In this document: positions 47,797 through 56,014 of the stretch, one piece after another
Position numbering within the stretch: position 1 is the first letter of the stretch
Layout: each line of letters opens with the position of its first letter
Assembly (NCBI GenBank): GCA_012960475.1
Contig: DUBE01000040.1
Location: forward strand, 1 to 64,000
DNA length: 64,000 nucleotides
DNA from: Planctomycetota bacterium
GTDB taxonomy: Bacteria; Planctomycetota; UBA1135; GCA-002686595
Direction: 5' to 3'
Program-made: the position numbers and the translations under genes
Notes under the pieces: generated by a model
Told to the model about the DNA's origin: nothing
Database searches by the model: none
Seen by the model: the letters and a program-made list of their open reading frames with translations, nothing else

Positions 47797-48506
47797 GTAA
47801 TTCCAGAGAGAGTGTTGGGGGTGTGCTGGCTCTTTTCGGCGGTCTGGCCTTGTTGGGCATGACTTTTTCCGGTCAATGCTCCCGCTCTGCGCGAGCTGTG
47901 GATGTGGGGTCATTCCTGGAGGCCGCATTTGATCCCAAGGGCTTTCCCGAAGGATGGCAAGTGCAGGCCTGCGAGGCCATGCCCGATGGGCGCACCCTGA
48001 TGCGACTATCGTCGCTGGGGGAACCTGCGCCTGAATTCGTGGTCGGGGAAGAGGAGAGCGCCGCTCTCGCGAAGATTCCCAAGGGCCTTGGACGGAAGGG
48101 CCCTAGGCCTTGGATGCACCTGAAGGAGCGGCTTGGACTCGGTGCAAGCGCCGCGCTCCTGGTGCAGCACCCTCTCAAGACCAGCATGGATGAGCGCAAG
48201 CGCCTCTTCCGTGGCCTCGGCTACAAGACCATTGAACAGGTCGAATTCAAAGGTGAGGCCATTCCCATGAATGCTGGGCGTCTCGCCTGGGGTCTCTACG
48301 AAGTTCCCTGGGTGCATATTCGGCACTTCGAGAGGGTCGACGACAAGCCGACTTTTCACGATACGATCAGGGTGGATCTCTCCAGCGGTCCCCAGGCGAT
48401 GATCTTGTACCTGACCTTTCCGCCAAGGGCTCGCGGCGCCGAAATAGCATTGGATCCGTTCATCACCGCCTGGGCACCGCTGATTGTAGAACCGGCGAAG
48501 AACTGA
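47793..48506 (+). CDS. Exported or membrane-anchored protein of unknown function
   Basis: A 237-residue protein with an N-terminal hydrophobic segment (GVLALFGGLALLGMTFSG) ending in a Cys (QCSRS), possibly a lipoprotein anchor. The body has DPKGFPEGWQVQ, echoing the preceding protein, and a beta-rich remainder (RLAWGLYEVPWVHIRHFE). It starts at TTG 47793, overlapping the previous stop by 4 bases, which implies translational coupling. Converges on glcF with a 24-base gap. No known family. Confidence 0.68.
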   Translation: MSNSRESVGGVLALFGGLALLGMTFSGQCSRSARAVDVGSFLEAAFDPKGFPEGWQVQACEAMPDGRTLMRLSSLGEPAPEFVVGEEESAALAKIPKGLGRKGPRPWMHLKERLGLGASAALLVQHPLKTSMDERKRLFRGLGYKTIEQVEFKGEAIPMNAGRLAWGLYEVPWVHIRHFERVDDKPTFHDTIRVDLSSGPQAMILYLTFPPRARGAEIALDPFITAWAPLIVEPAKN

Positions 48507-48530
48507 CCATTGCGTACGGAGCAATGGGGC

Positions 48531-49865
48531 CTAGCTCTTGGTCGGGGCGCTGGTTGGCGATCCCCCCGGGGATTCCCTGCCCAAGGAGTCGGCGATTGTC
48601 TCTGCCAGGTGCTGAGTCTGGATTTTCAAATTCGCCCTCTGGAAACCAGCTTGCCAGTGCATTTGGCAGCCGGGATTGGCTGTGATCAGCAGCTCCGCGC
48701 CGCTGGCCTGGAATTCTTCGATTTTTGCGTCGAGCAGCGCGTTTGACTCTTCCGGATGCAGGAGTGCATGGATTCCAGCGGAACCGCAACAGGATTGGGA
48801 GGATGCCAACTCCACGCGCTTGACCCCGGGAATCAGGTCCAGGAGTTCACGTGGTTCGGCGCTGACTCCTTGGCCGTGGCAGAGGTGACAGGGATCGTCC
48901 CAGGCGAGCTTGCGTGCAGGCCCAGCCTTGAACTGTGCTTGCAGTCTCCGCGCACGATCCGGCTGGGCGACGAACTTGGAGAAGTCGGTCACCCGTTGGG
49001 AGAAGGCATTTGCCCGCGCCAGCCAGTCTGGGTCGTCGGCGAAGAGGCGCGGGTACTCGGCCATGTGCGCTCCGCAACCCGCGGAGTTGACCACGATGGG
49101 CAGAGTGTGTTCCCCATCAACAGTTTCAAAGGCCTGAATCGTCTCTTGGGCCAATCGTCGAGCCTCTTCCAAGTCACCGTTGTGTGCGTGCAAGGCTCCG
49201 CAACAAGCGTGATCTGCAGGGGTCAGAACATCCGCACCCAAGGCGTTGAGCGTCTGGACGGTAGCTCGGTTCACAGCTCCATAGAGTTGCCGTTGAATAC
49301 ATCCCTCCAGCATGGTGACGGTCTCCAGGGACTCGTTGGTGCTAGGCGAGATGTTGGGCAGGCTACGGCGCTGGCTTGCCGGCGGAAAGACTGGCAGGCT
49401 GGCCAGGGTTGCGCCGCGGCTACCCAAGAGAGGCGCCATGAGTCTGGGCAGGTGCAATATCTGCGCCAGGCGCACTCCCCCCGCCAGCAACGCCAGCACC
49501 CGCCGATTGGGCAGCACCACCCGGAAGCCCAACCAGCGCAGGAATCCAGGTACCAGACCGGGGGCGGGCAGCTGGTTCCGCGCACTTTCCATCAGGGCTC
49601 CAAACTGGACTCCCGCAGGACAGACGGTTTCACAGTTGCGGCACACCAGGCATGAGTCGAGGGCCTGCACGCAATCGGTGTCCGCTTCCAGGCGTCCTTC
49701 GCCAAGGGCTCGCATCAGGTGAATTCTTCCTCGCGGACTTTCTGACTCCCGGCCGCTCTCGCGATAGGTGGGGCAGGAGTTCAGACACAGGCCGCAGTGA
49801 ATGCAGTCCAGGGTCAGGTCATAGTCAAGTGGCAGCCGCCGGGCCTTTGTGGCGGGGGAGTTCAT
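48531..49865 (-). CDS. glcF: Glycolate dehydrogenase iron-sulfur subunit GlcF
   Basis: A 444-residue electron-transfer subunit. Two 4Fe-4S sites are seen: CIHCGLCLNSCP (residues ~20-31) and CLVCRNCETVCP (~72-83). The C-terminal half has two CCG domains, HACCGALHAHNGD and SQSCCGSAGIH. Together with GlcD and GlcE it oxidises glycolate to glyoxylate and passes electrons to the quinone pool. It is the last gene of a five-gene reverse operon and overlaps glcE by 4 bases. Confidence 0.94.
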   Translation of the reverse strand: MNSPATKARRLPLDYDLTLDCIHCGLCLNSCPTYRESGRESESPRGRIHLMRALGEGRLEADTDCVQALDSCLVCRNCETVCPAGVQFGALMESARNQLPAPGLVPGFLRWLGFRVVLPNRRVLALLAGGVRLAQILHLPRLMAPLLGSRGATLASLPVFPPASQRRSLPNISPSTNESLETVTMLEGCIQRQLYGAVNRATVQTLNALGADVLTPADHACCGALHAHNGDLEEARRLAQETIQAFETVDGEHTLPIVVNSAGCGAHMAEYPRLFADDPDWLARANAFSQRVTDFSKFVAQPDRARRLQAQFKAGPARKLAWDDPCHLCHGQGVSAEPRELLDLIPGVKRVELASSQSCCGSAGIHALLHPEESNALLDAKIEEFQASGAELLITANPGCQMHWQAGFQRANLKIQTQHLAETIADSLGRESPGGSPTSAPTKS

Positions 49866-51103
49866 GGTTGCCTGCCCGGGCTAAAAGCAGCCGCGCCCAG
49901 AATGCCAGCAGGATCGAGCCCTTGGGTCAAACGAGTCGTCCAGGTGCTGGGATCGGTGGGGGAGAGGTCGGCGTGTAAGTCAGCCCCGACGCAAAGGGGG
50001 CGTATGAGCGTAGCTCGTTCTGCAATGCTCTCGGCCCAGGAAGGTCGTACCCGCGCTGGATCATTTCCATCGAGCCCGACCAGTATCCGGCCCGCGCTGC
50101 AGTCCACCCACAGGTTTGTGCTTGCGGGCAACTGGGCTTCAAGTTCGCCCAGCAGAGTTGAACACTGTCTCAGGGAGCTTTGGATGTCCCAGGCGAAGAG
50201 GTTCTCTGAGCCCGCCTCGGTGGCGTCTCTTCGTTGCCTGGTTGCTTCTAGGTCAAAGGATTCGGGCGTGCCCCCGAGGGCGGCCATGACTTGCTCTTGA
50301 TCTACTCGTACTTGACTCGCGCAGCCAGCAAGTCCTCCTTTGAGGAGAACTCTGGACTCAACGCGGGTCAGCACCAGCCATGTCAATCGGGGCATGGCCT
50401 GCTTGACCCCCATGGCCTTGACAAACCCCTCAGCGTAGTCTGCGACAGGTAGGGAGAAGCCCCACTCCTGCTGTGGTTCAGGCACCAGGCGCAGACTGGC
50501 TTCCAGAGTGATCGCCAGGGTTCCGCGCGACCCGGTGTATAGCCGATGCAGATCGAACCCGGTCACATTCTTCACTTGCCGACCGCCGCTCTTGGCGAGG
50601 GTGCCGTCGGATAGCATGACCTGCATGCCCAGCACATGATGGCGCAGGGGTCCATACTTCATTCGATCAGGGCCTGAGCGCCCTGATCCCAGAACTCCCC
50701 CCAGGGTCGAGGATTCGGCAGCGGGCAGGTCCGCAGGCAGGCGCTCGCCTGATGGGGCAACCGCACTGATGAGGTCGCTCCAAGGGGTGCCCGCTTGCGC
50801 GGTAATGGTGCCTTCCCCGGGGATCTGCTCGATGATTCCTGACAAATGAATCAGGCTGATCGGGATGGGTGTGAAGCTTGGAGTTTCGAAGGCATCGGGT
50901 CGACACCAGGCAAGTTGGCTGCCCGAACCGATGGGCAGTACCGGTCTGTTCTTGTTCCGAGCTTCTTTGAGCACCGCTGCCAGCTGAGCCTGATCCCTTG
51001 GTTCCAGGCAGGTCAGCCCCCGGGCTTCTCCAAGGGCGCAGCCAGATGCCTGGGACAACAGCAGTGCGCACTCGGCGGGACTTTTGGCGCTGGGGCCTGT
51101 CAC
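49862..51103 (-). CDS. glcE: Glycolate dehydrogenase FAD-binding subunit GlcE
   Basis: A 413-residue FAD-linked subunit with the PCMH-type FAD domain: PVLPIGSGSQLAW, LPADLPAAESSTLGGVLGSG (FAD pyrophosphate loop), GRSGPDRMKYGPLRHHVLGM and GGRQVKNVTGFDLHRLYTGSRG (split; conserved V-K-N-V-x-G-(Y/F)-D). That last element is typical of GlcE rather than GlcD. It overlaps both neighbours by 4 bases, consistent with stoichiometric synthesis of the GlcDEF complex. Confidence 0.93.
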   Translation of the reverse strand: MTGPSAKSPAECALLLSQASGCALGEARGLTCLEPRDQAQLAAVLKEARNKNRPVLPIGSGSQLAWCRPDAFETPSFTPIPISLIHLSGIIEQIPGEGTITAQAGTPWSDLISAVAPSGERLPADLPAAESSTLGGVLGSGRSGPDRMKYGPLRHHVLGMQVMLSDGTLAKSGGRQVKNVTGFDLHRLYTGSRGTLAITLEASLRLVPEPQQEWGFSLPVADYAEGFVKAMGVKQAMPRLTWLVLTRVESRVLLKGGLAGCASQVRVDQEQVMAALGGTPESFDLEATRQRRDATEAGSENLFAWDIQSSLRQCSTLLGELEAQLPASTNLWVDCSAGRILVGLDGNDPARVRPSWAESIAERATLIRPLCVGADLHADLSPTDPSTWTTRLTQGLDPAGILGAAAFSPGRQP

Positions 51104-52545
51104 GGCTTGCCTTCTGGATGAGCCATGGGAGAGAGAGGCAGTCCCGCGTTGCGCACTTCGCGACAGGCACGCAGTGGCAGGACCTTGGTCGGGTTCATAC
51201 GTCGCTTTGGATCGATGGCGTCCCTTACCCGGTGCATGACGTTCAGGTCGTCGTCGTCAAAGAGATCACACATGTGGACCATCTTCTCGAGGCCCACTCC
51301 GTGTTCTCCGGTCAAGGAGCCTCCGCGTTCAATGCAGGCTTCCATGATCAAGCGACCCGCTTCCAGCACTCGGCGCACCTCGTCCTTGTCTCGCCGGTCA
51401 TAGGCAATGTTGGGGTGCAAGTTACCGTCCCCCGCGTGGAACACATTGCCCAGGCGCAGGTTGCGTTCCTCGGCGATCTCGACGGCCAGGTGTACGATTT
51501 CGCGCAGGCGTGTACGCGGCGCGACCACATCGGCCACATAGAGGTCGGGTGCCACGCGCCCCATGGCTCCAAAGGCGCCCTTGCGTCCGGCCCAGAGCCG
51601 CGCACGTTCGGCTCCATCACTGGCCCGTCGGGTTTCGATGGCCTTGTGCTTCTTCGCCAGCTGTAGCACCAGATCGATGGTTTCCTGAACCTCCAACGCA
51701 CCGCCTTCCGCTTCCACCAGCAGCACTGCTTCCGCGTCCCGAGGATAACCCGCCGCAAAGACGCTGTCCTCCACCGCTGTGATCGTCAGCTTGTCCAGAA
51801 TCTCGATGGCCGAGGCTTCGATGTGGGCCGCAATGGCCTCGGAAACGCAATCGCAGGCCGCGTCCAGGCTGTTGAAGACCGCGATGATGGTCTGGATCTC
51901 TTCAGGGATGACTTCCAGGTGGAAATTGATTTCGGTCACCACTCCGAACATGCCCTCGCTACCGCTGATCAGTCCCACCAGATCCAGTCCGGCAGGATCC
52001 GCGGGGCTGGCCAGGAGGTCGATGATCTCGCCTTGGGCATCGACCAACTTGAGCCCACGCACATGGCGGGTGGTGGCACCGTGCATGAAGCAATGAGGGC
52101 CGCCTGAGTTGTTGGCTACATTTCCCCCTAGGGTGCAAGCAGCCTGACTGGAGGGATCAGGGGCATAGAAGAGGCCGTGGGGTTTGGCCGCCAGACTGAG
52201 ATCCGAATTGACCACCCCCGCCTGCACATGAGCCGTGCGCTCAATGGGATCAATGCTGATGATCCTCCGCATGCGCGCGGTCCCAATGGTTACCCCCCCC
52301 TGCACGGGTGAGGCGCCACCGGTCAGGCCGGTGCCCGCACCCCGGGGCACTATCGGCACCCCCTCCTTTGCAAGCAGCTGCATCACACGCACGGTTTCAC
52401 TCGTGTCCAAAGGCAGCACAATCCCTATGCCTTGCCCACGCACCAAAGAAAAACCGTCCGACTCCCAGGCCAGGGAGTCTGAGCCCGTGATCACATTGCG
52501 CGGTCCGACGATGTTGCGCAACTCGTCGATCCAGGCCTCAGTCAC
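51100..52545 (-). CDS. glcD: Glycolate dehydrogenase catalytic subunit GlcD
   Basis: A 481-residue FAD flavoprotein. VPIVPRGAGTGLTGGASPV (residues ~62-80) is the FAD-binding loop, GGNVANNSGGPHCFMHGATT the second, and the C-terminal half has GNVFHAGDGNLHPNI with the conserved H-x-G-D-G-N-x-H and ERGGSLTGEHGVGLEK with the E-H-G-x-G metal/substrate motif. Length is close to E. coli GlcD. Glycolate is a phytoplankton exudate, which fits an aquatic heterotroph. Starts inside the ROK kinase stop (4-base overlap). Confidence 0.95.
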   Translation of the reverse strand: MTEAWIDELRNIVGPRNVITGSDSLAWESDGFSLVRGQGIGIVLPLDTSETVRVMQLLAKEGVPIVPRGAGTGLTGGASPVQGGVTIGTARMRRIISIDPIERTAHVQAGVVNSDLSLAAKPHGLFYAPDPSSQAACTLGGNVANNSGGPHCFMHGATTRHVRGLKLVDAQGEIIDLLASPADPAGLDLVGLISGSEGMFGVVTEINFHLEVIPEEIQTIIAVFNSLDAACDCVSEAIAAHIEASAIEILDKLTITAVEDSVFAAGYPRDAEAVLLVEAEGGALEVQETIDLVLQLAKKHKAIETRRASDGAERARLWAGRKGAFGAMGRVAPDLYVADVVAPRTRLREIVHLAVEIAEERNLRLGNVFHAGDGNLHPNIAYDRRDKDEVRRVLEAGRLIMEACIERGGSLTGEHGVGLEKMVHMCDLFDDDDLNVMHRVRDAIDPKRRMNPTKVLPLRACREVRNAGLPLSPMAHPEGKP

Positions 52546-53453
52546 TTCTTGTCTCCCGCTAGGCGGGCTGCACCGATCCAGCCCGCATCGGGTCCCAGGG
52601 TGGCACGAACCACGACCGGTTCGGGCGTTCCGTAGCGGCGTTCAGCGAGGGTCTCCATGACACCTGCGTGTAATTGGGGCAGGGCTGCGCTGAAACCGCC
52701 GGCGATGACGAAGAATGTGATGTCCAGCAAGGAGACCACGTAGGAGAGTCCGCGGCCCAGGTCGCGACCCACCGCATGCAGCAAATCTCGCTCGGGGCCT
52801 TCGCCTGCTGCTGCCAGGCGACAGAGTTCGATCGTGTTCTCACAGAGACCCGCTTCGCGGGCGCGACGGCGTACATGGGTGGCAGAGGCCAAGGTCTCCA
52901 GGCAGCCGGCGCTGCCGCAGCCACAGGGGTGCCCCCCCTGTTCCTGGGGCAGGATCACAATGTGACCTACTTCGCAAGCCATACCGTGAGGGCCCGTGTA
53001 GAGCTTGCTGTCTTGTATCAGGCCGCCGCCGATGCCCGTTCCCAGGGTGACTAGGCACATGTCCTCCTTGCCTGCGCCTGCTCCGCGCCATTGTTCTCCG
53101 TAGGCTGCCAGATTCGCATCGTTGTCCACGAGCACTCTTTCTTCGGCGAGGTCCAAACGCGTCGAGATTTCCCGGGTCAGTTTGCGACCAACGAGGTTCT
53201 GCAGATTGGCGCTGGCGCGTAGGGCACCGGTTTGGGGATCAAAGACCCCGGGGCAGCCGATTCCCAGGGCATCGAAGGAACCGAAGGAGCGCGCGTATTC
53301 GCAGAGCCGGTCGAGGAAGACATCAGGGCCATCCTCAAGCTGCGTGGGCAGACTTTCGGGGGCGCTGACGAGTTGACCATCGGGCTCGACCGTTCCAGCC
53401 TTGACCGAAGTTCCACCGATGTCGAGACCCACGAAGCGCCCATTCGGCGGCAT
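52542..53453 (-). CDS. ROK family sugar kinase (glucokinase-like)
   Basis: A 303-residue kinase. FVGLDIGGTSVKAGTV is the ATP phosphate-1 loop, VLVDNDANLAAYGEQ has the catalytic Asp, VTLGTGIGGGLI the phosphate-2 loop, and GHIVILPQEQGG followed by PCGCGSAGCLETLAS the ROK zinc site (C-x-C-x4-C) with the sugar-contacting Glu-x-x-H. No DNA-binding domain is fused, so it is an enzyme, not a ROK repressor. Glucose is the most likely substrate. It lies 6 bases after the glycogen-synthase-like gene and overlaps glcD. Confidence 0.92.
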   Translation of the reverse strand: MPPNGRFVGLDIGGTSVKAGTVEPDGQLVSAPESLPTQLEDGPDVFLDRLCEYARSFGSFDALGIGCPGVFDPQTGALRASANLQNLVGRKLTREISTRLDLAEERVLVDNDANLAAYGEQWRGAGAGKEDMCLVTLGTGIGGGLIQDSKLYTGPHGMACEVGHIVILPQEQGGHPCGCGSAGCLETLASATHVRRRAREAGLCENTIELCRLAAAGEGPERDLLHAVGRDLGRGLSYVVSLLDITFFVIAGGFSAALPQLHAGVMETLAERRYGTPEPVVVRATLGPDAGWIGAARLAGDKK

Positions 53454-53459
53454 CAGCGA

Positions 53460-54947
53460 TCAACTCCTCCTCGGTGGCGAGCGGCGGCGTACTCGTCGGT
53501 AGGCTCTGAGTTGTTCCTTGGCCGCCGCGGCCCAGGAGTTGTCCTCGGCCAGACAGCGCAGGACCATCTGTTTCCAGTCCGTGGCACTCTTGTAATGGTG
53601 GCGCGCCGCATCTATGCCGTCCTCAAGCATGGATTCCGAGTCATAGTTCTTGAAGCCGAACCCCGTGCCGTTGCGTGGATTTACACGCACATCCCGGACC
53701 ACGTCGGAGAGACCGCTGTTCTTGTAGGCCACGGGCACAACTCCGTAGCGCATGCCGATCGCCGGGAGGGTGGGCGCCGCATGAAAGTGGGAGGGCAAGA
53801 GCAGAATATCGGATCCACCCAGCAATACATGGGCGGTGTTGACGTTGTAGCCTTCGATGATGCGGCAGCGACCGGCGAAGGTCTGTTCGATGGTGTGCAG
53901 GCGCTCGAGGACTTCCGGGTTGCCGGGGCCCATCATGACCACTTGCACCGAGCGCTCCAGCAGAGGCGTGATGGCTTCGGAGACAATGTCGAAGCCACCA
54001 TCGCTGTCGAACTGGCCGACCACGCAGATCAGGGGCGTACGCGGGCCGTTGTCCAGCTTGAGCGCACGTTGCAGGGAGACCTTGCACTTGCGCTTGCCGG
54101 TGGTGGGATCCTTGTCCTCGGGGCCATAGGTCTGGGCCAGCAGCGGGTCGCAGGAGGGGTCCCAGGAGCGATAGTTGATGCCAGGGGTAATCCCCACGAT
54201 TTCTTTTTCGCGGCGTCGGAATGTATCGAACACCGTGTTGTCGTTGGGCATGGCCGCCACTGTGTCCACCAGGGTGGGTGAGTTCGTGCCGATGATCGTG
54301 GCGTACTCGGCGCCGGCCTTGAGGTAGTTGATCTTGCCTCCCAGTTCGACGCCACCAATGGCGTGGAACTCCTTGTGGGAGATGCCGACCTTGGGCAGGA
54401 TCTCGCGCTCGAAGCTGCCTTGCATGGCAGTGTTTTGCACCGCGAAGAAGGTACCGGCTTTGGTAGCCGGGTGCTTCTTGTCCTTCTGCAGGTAGTCGAG
54501 CCTTTGGAATACGGGGATCAGGCCGGTGGTCCAATCGAAGCAATGGATCACGTCCGCCGAAAAGCGGATCAACTCCAGTCCTTCCAGGACAGCCCGGGCA
54601 AAGATTGAATAGCGGCGCCAGTTGTCGTCATAGGGACCTTGGGTGTCCCCATAGGGATGGCGAGTGCGAAAGAGTTGCGCGTGGTCCACCAGCACGATGT
54701 CGAGTTCGTTCAGCTGGCCGTGCATCAGGCGCACGCGTACCGAGTCATCCCCGTCCGGCAGGGTGAGGCTGCCTACATTCTTGAGGCCGCTCAGGACGCT
54801 GGTGTCGATGTCCTTGGTCAGGGGCAAAAATACCCGCACATTCGCTCCTGCCGCCACCAGGGCACGGGGCAGTTGTTCAGCGATCTCGGCGAGGTTGGTG
54901 CGTCGCACCAGGCTCTGGAGTTCGGGAGTTGCGAATGCGACCTTCAC
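53460..54947 (-). CDS. Glycogen/starch synthase-like glycosyltransferase (GT5), altered donor motif
   Basis: A 495-residue GT-B enzyme beginning at GTG 54945-54947 (VKVAFATPELQSLV). The N-terminal half has the GT5 layout: NLAEIAEQLPRALVAAGANV, ADVIHCFDWTTGLIPVF (H-x-x-D-W) and VQNTAMQGSF. The second half has GITPGINYRSWDPSCDPLL, the N-G-I-D-x-x-x-W-x-P-x-x-D equivalent, and SDILLLPSHFHAAPTLPAIGMRYG, the acceptor/donor loop. The canonical K-x-G-G-L donor-binding motif near the N-terminus reads RRTNL here, so donor use may differ from ADP-glucose. First gene of the operon with ROK kinase and glcDEF. Confidence 0.8.
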   Translation of the reverse strand: MKVAFATPELQSLVRRTNLAEIAEQLPRALVAAGANVRVFLPLTKDIDTSVLSGLKNVGSLTLPDGDDSVRVRLMHGQLNELDIVLVDHAQLFRTRHPYGDTQGPYDDNWRRYSIFARAVLEGLELIRFSADVIHCFDWTTGLIPVFQRLDYLQKDKKHPATKAGTFFAVQNTAMQGSFEREILPKVGISHKEFHAIGGVELGGKINYLKAGAEYATIIGTNSPTLVDTVAAMPNDNTVFDTFRRREKEIVGITPGINYRSWDPSCDPLLAQTYGPEDKDPTTGKRKCKVSLQRALKLDNGPRTPLICVVGQFDSDGGFDIVSEAITPLLERSVQVVMMGPGNPEVLERLHTIEQTFAGRCRIIEGYNVNTAHVLLGGSDILLLPSHFHAAPTLPAIGMRYGVVPVAYKNSGLSDVVRDVRVNPRNGTGFGFKNYDSESMLEDGIDAARHHYKSATDWKQMVLRCLAEDNSWAAAAKEQLRAYRRVRRRSPPRRS

Positions 54948-55136
54948 GGTGCTGCGGAGGGATTGATGGTGGGGGTCTGAACCCGCTTCGGACCTGTAGA
55001 GGGGCCTCAGGTGGGCCCATGGAGAGGGCGGGGATTGTCCCGCAGTCACAGGAACCTAGAAACCGCAGCCGGATTTAGCTTCCCCGGGGTTCGTAGCACC
55101 GACGTAACTCTCTGACAGGCAAGGGGTTACGATTTT

Positions 55137-55949
55137 TCAGAAATCCGATTCTGTTAAGCTTCCCGGCGCCATCTGGGAGTTTTCCCAGATCGCGAGGGCT
55201 TCGGGCAGGAGGCTTTTGATCTGCTCGATGCGGTGTCCGTGGGAGGGGTGGGTGGAGAGCCACTCGGGTGGTGCACCCCCGCCCTGGGCCTCCATGCGCT
55301 GCCAGAATTCTACCGCCACGCGCGGGTCGTAGCCCGCCCTGGCCATTGTGATCAGCCCGATCCGGTCCGCTTCCAGTTCCGCATCCCGCCCATAGGAAAG
55401 GTTCAGCAGGGCTGCGCTGACAGAGGCGATGGCCAGGGAGTATTCGGGGTGCATATCGTTCTCTTCCAACACCACACCGAGCACGGCCAGTCCGCCGCTG
55501 AGGGCCAGCTGGCGGGTCATGGCCTGCGTGCCATGGCGCAGGGTCGCGTGGGCGATCTCATGGCCCATGACCACCGCCAGCCCCGCTTCGTCCTTTGTGA
55601 TCTCGAGGATGCCGGTGTAGACCCCCATCTTGCCCCCGGGCAGGCAGAAAGCGTTCAGGGTGCCGTCTTCCTTGATCAGCACGGTCTCCCAGGGAAAGTC
55701 CCGGGCAAAGGCTGGGGCGTCGATGAGGGCTCCAGGCACGAGACGCGCAGTCACTCTCAGGACATGCTCGAAGGCAGGCCCCGAGGTGACCAGGGTTTCC
55801 TTGCTGCTCACATCCTCAAAGGCCCTGCTGCCCAGGGTGATGTCTTCCTGGACGCTGAAGGTGTTGAACTGGGCGCAACTGGTCAGCAGACCCAGGGCGG
55901 CCAGGGACAAGGTCTTGCCCAGCCAGGTGGTGGTCTTCGTCTTTTTCAT
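55137..55949 (-). CDS. M48 family zinc metallopeptidase lipoprotein
   Basis: A 270-residue lipoprotein (lipobox GLLTSC, Cys25) of the LoiP/BepA-like class acting in envelope quality control. VMGHEIAHATLRHG carries the zinc motif H-E-x-x-H (residues ~129-133), and ELEADRIGL the third ligand Glu with the A-D. HPSHGHRIEQI near the end is the conserved T-H-P-x-x-x-x-R turn of periplasmic M48 enzymes. Its -10 (CATACT on the reverse strand) ends 8 bases before the ATG. Diverges from gpmI. Confidence 0.94.
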   Translation of the reverse strand: MKKTKTTTWLGKTLSLAALGLLTSCAQFNTFSVQEDITLGSRAFEDVSSKETLVTSGPAFEHVLRVTARLVPGALIDAPAFARDFPWETVLIKEDGTLNAFCLPGGKMGVYTGILEITKDEAGLAVVMGHEIAHATLRHGTQAMTRQLALSGGLAVLGVVLEENDMHPEYSLAIASVSAALLNLSYGRDAELEADRIGLITMARAGYDPRVAVEFWQRMEAQGGGAPPEWLSTHPSHGHRIEQIKSLLPEALAIWENSQMAPGSLTESDF

Positions 55950-55957
55950 GGGCCTTT

Positions 55958-55965
55958 AGTATGGT
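55958..55965. promoter_or_regulatory. Overlapping -10 boxes for the M48 gene (reverse) and gpmI (forward)
   Basis: On the reverse strand CATACT (55958-55963) ends 8 bases before the protease ATG. On the forward strand TATGGT (55960-55965), the same hexamer as before the SelW-like gene, lies 49 bases before the gpmI ATG. The overlap would make the two promoters compete. Confidence 0.35.
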
Positions 55966-56014
55966 GCAGGGGGGGGCTCCTGGCCAAGCGCCGTCCCTTC
56001 CTCTGATCCCACGC

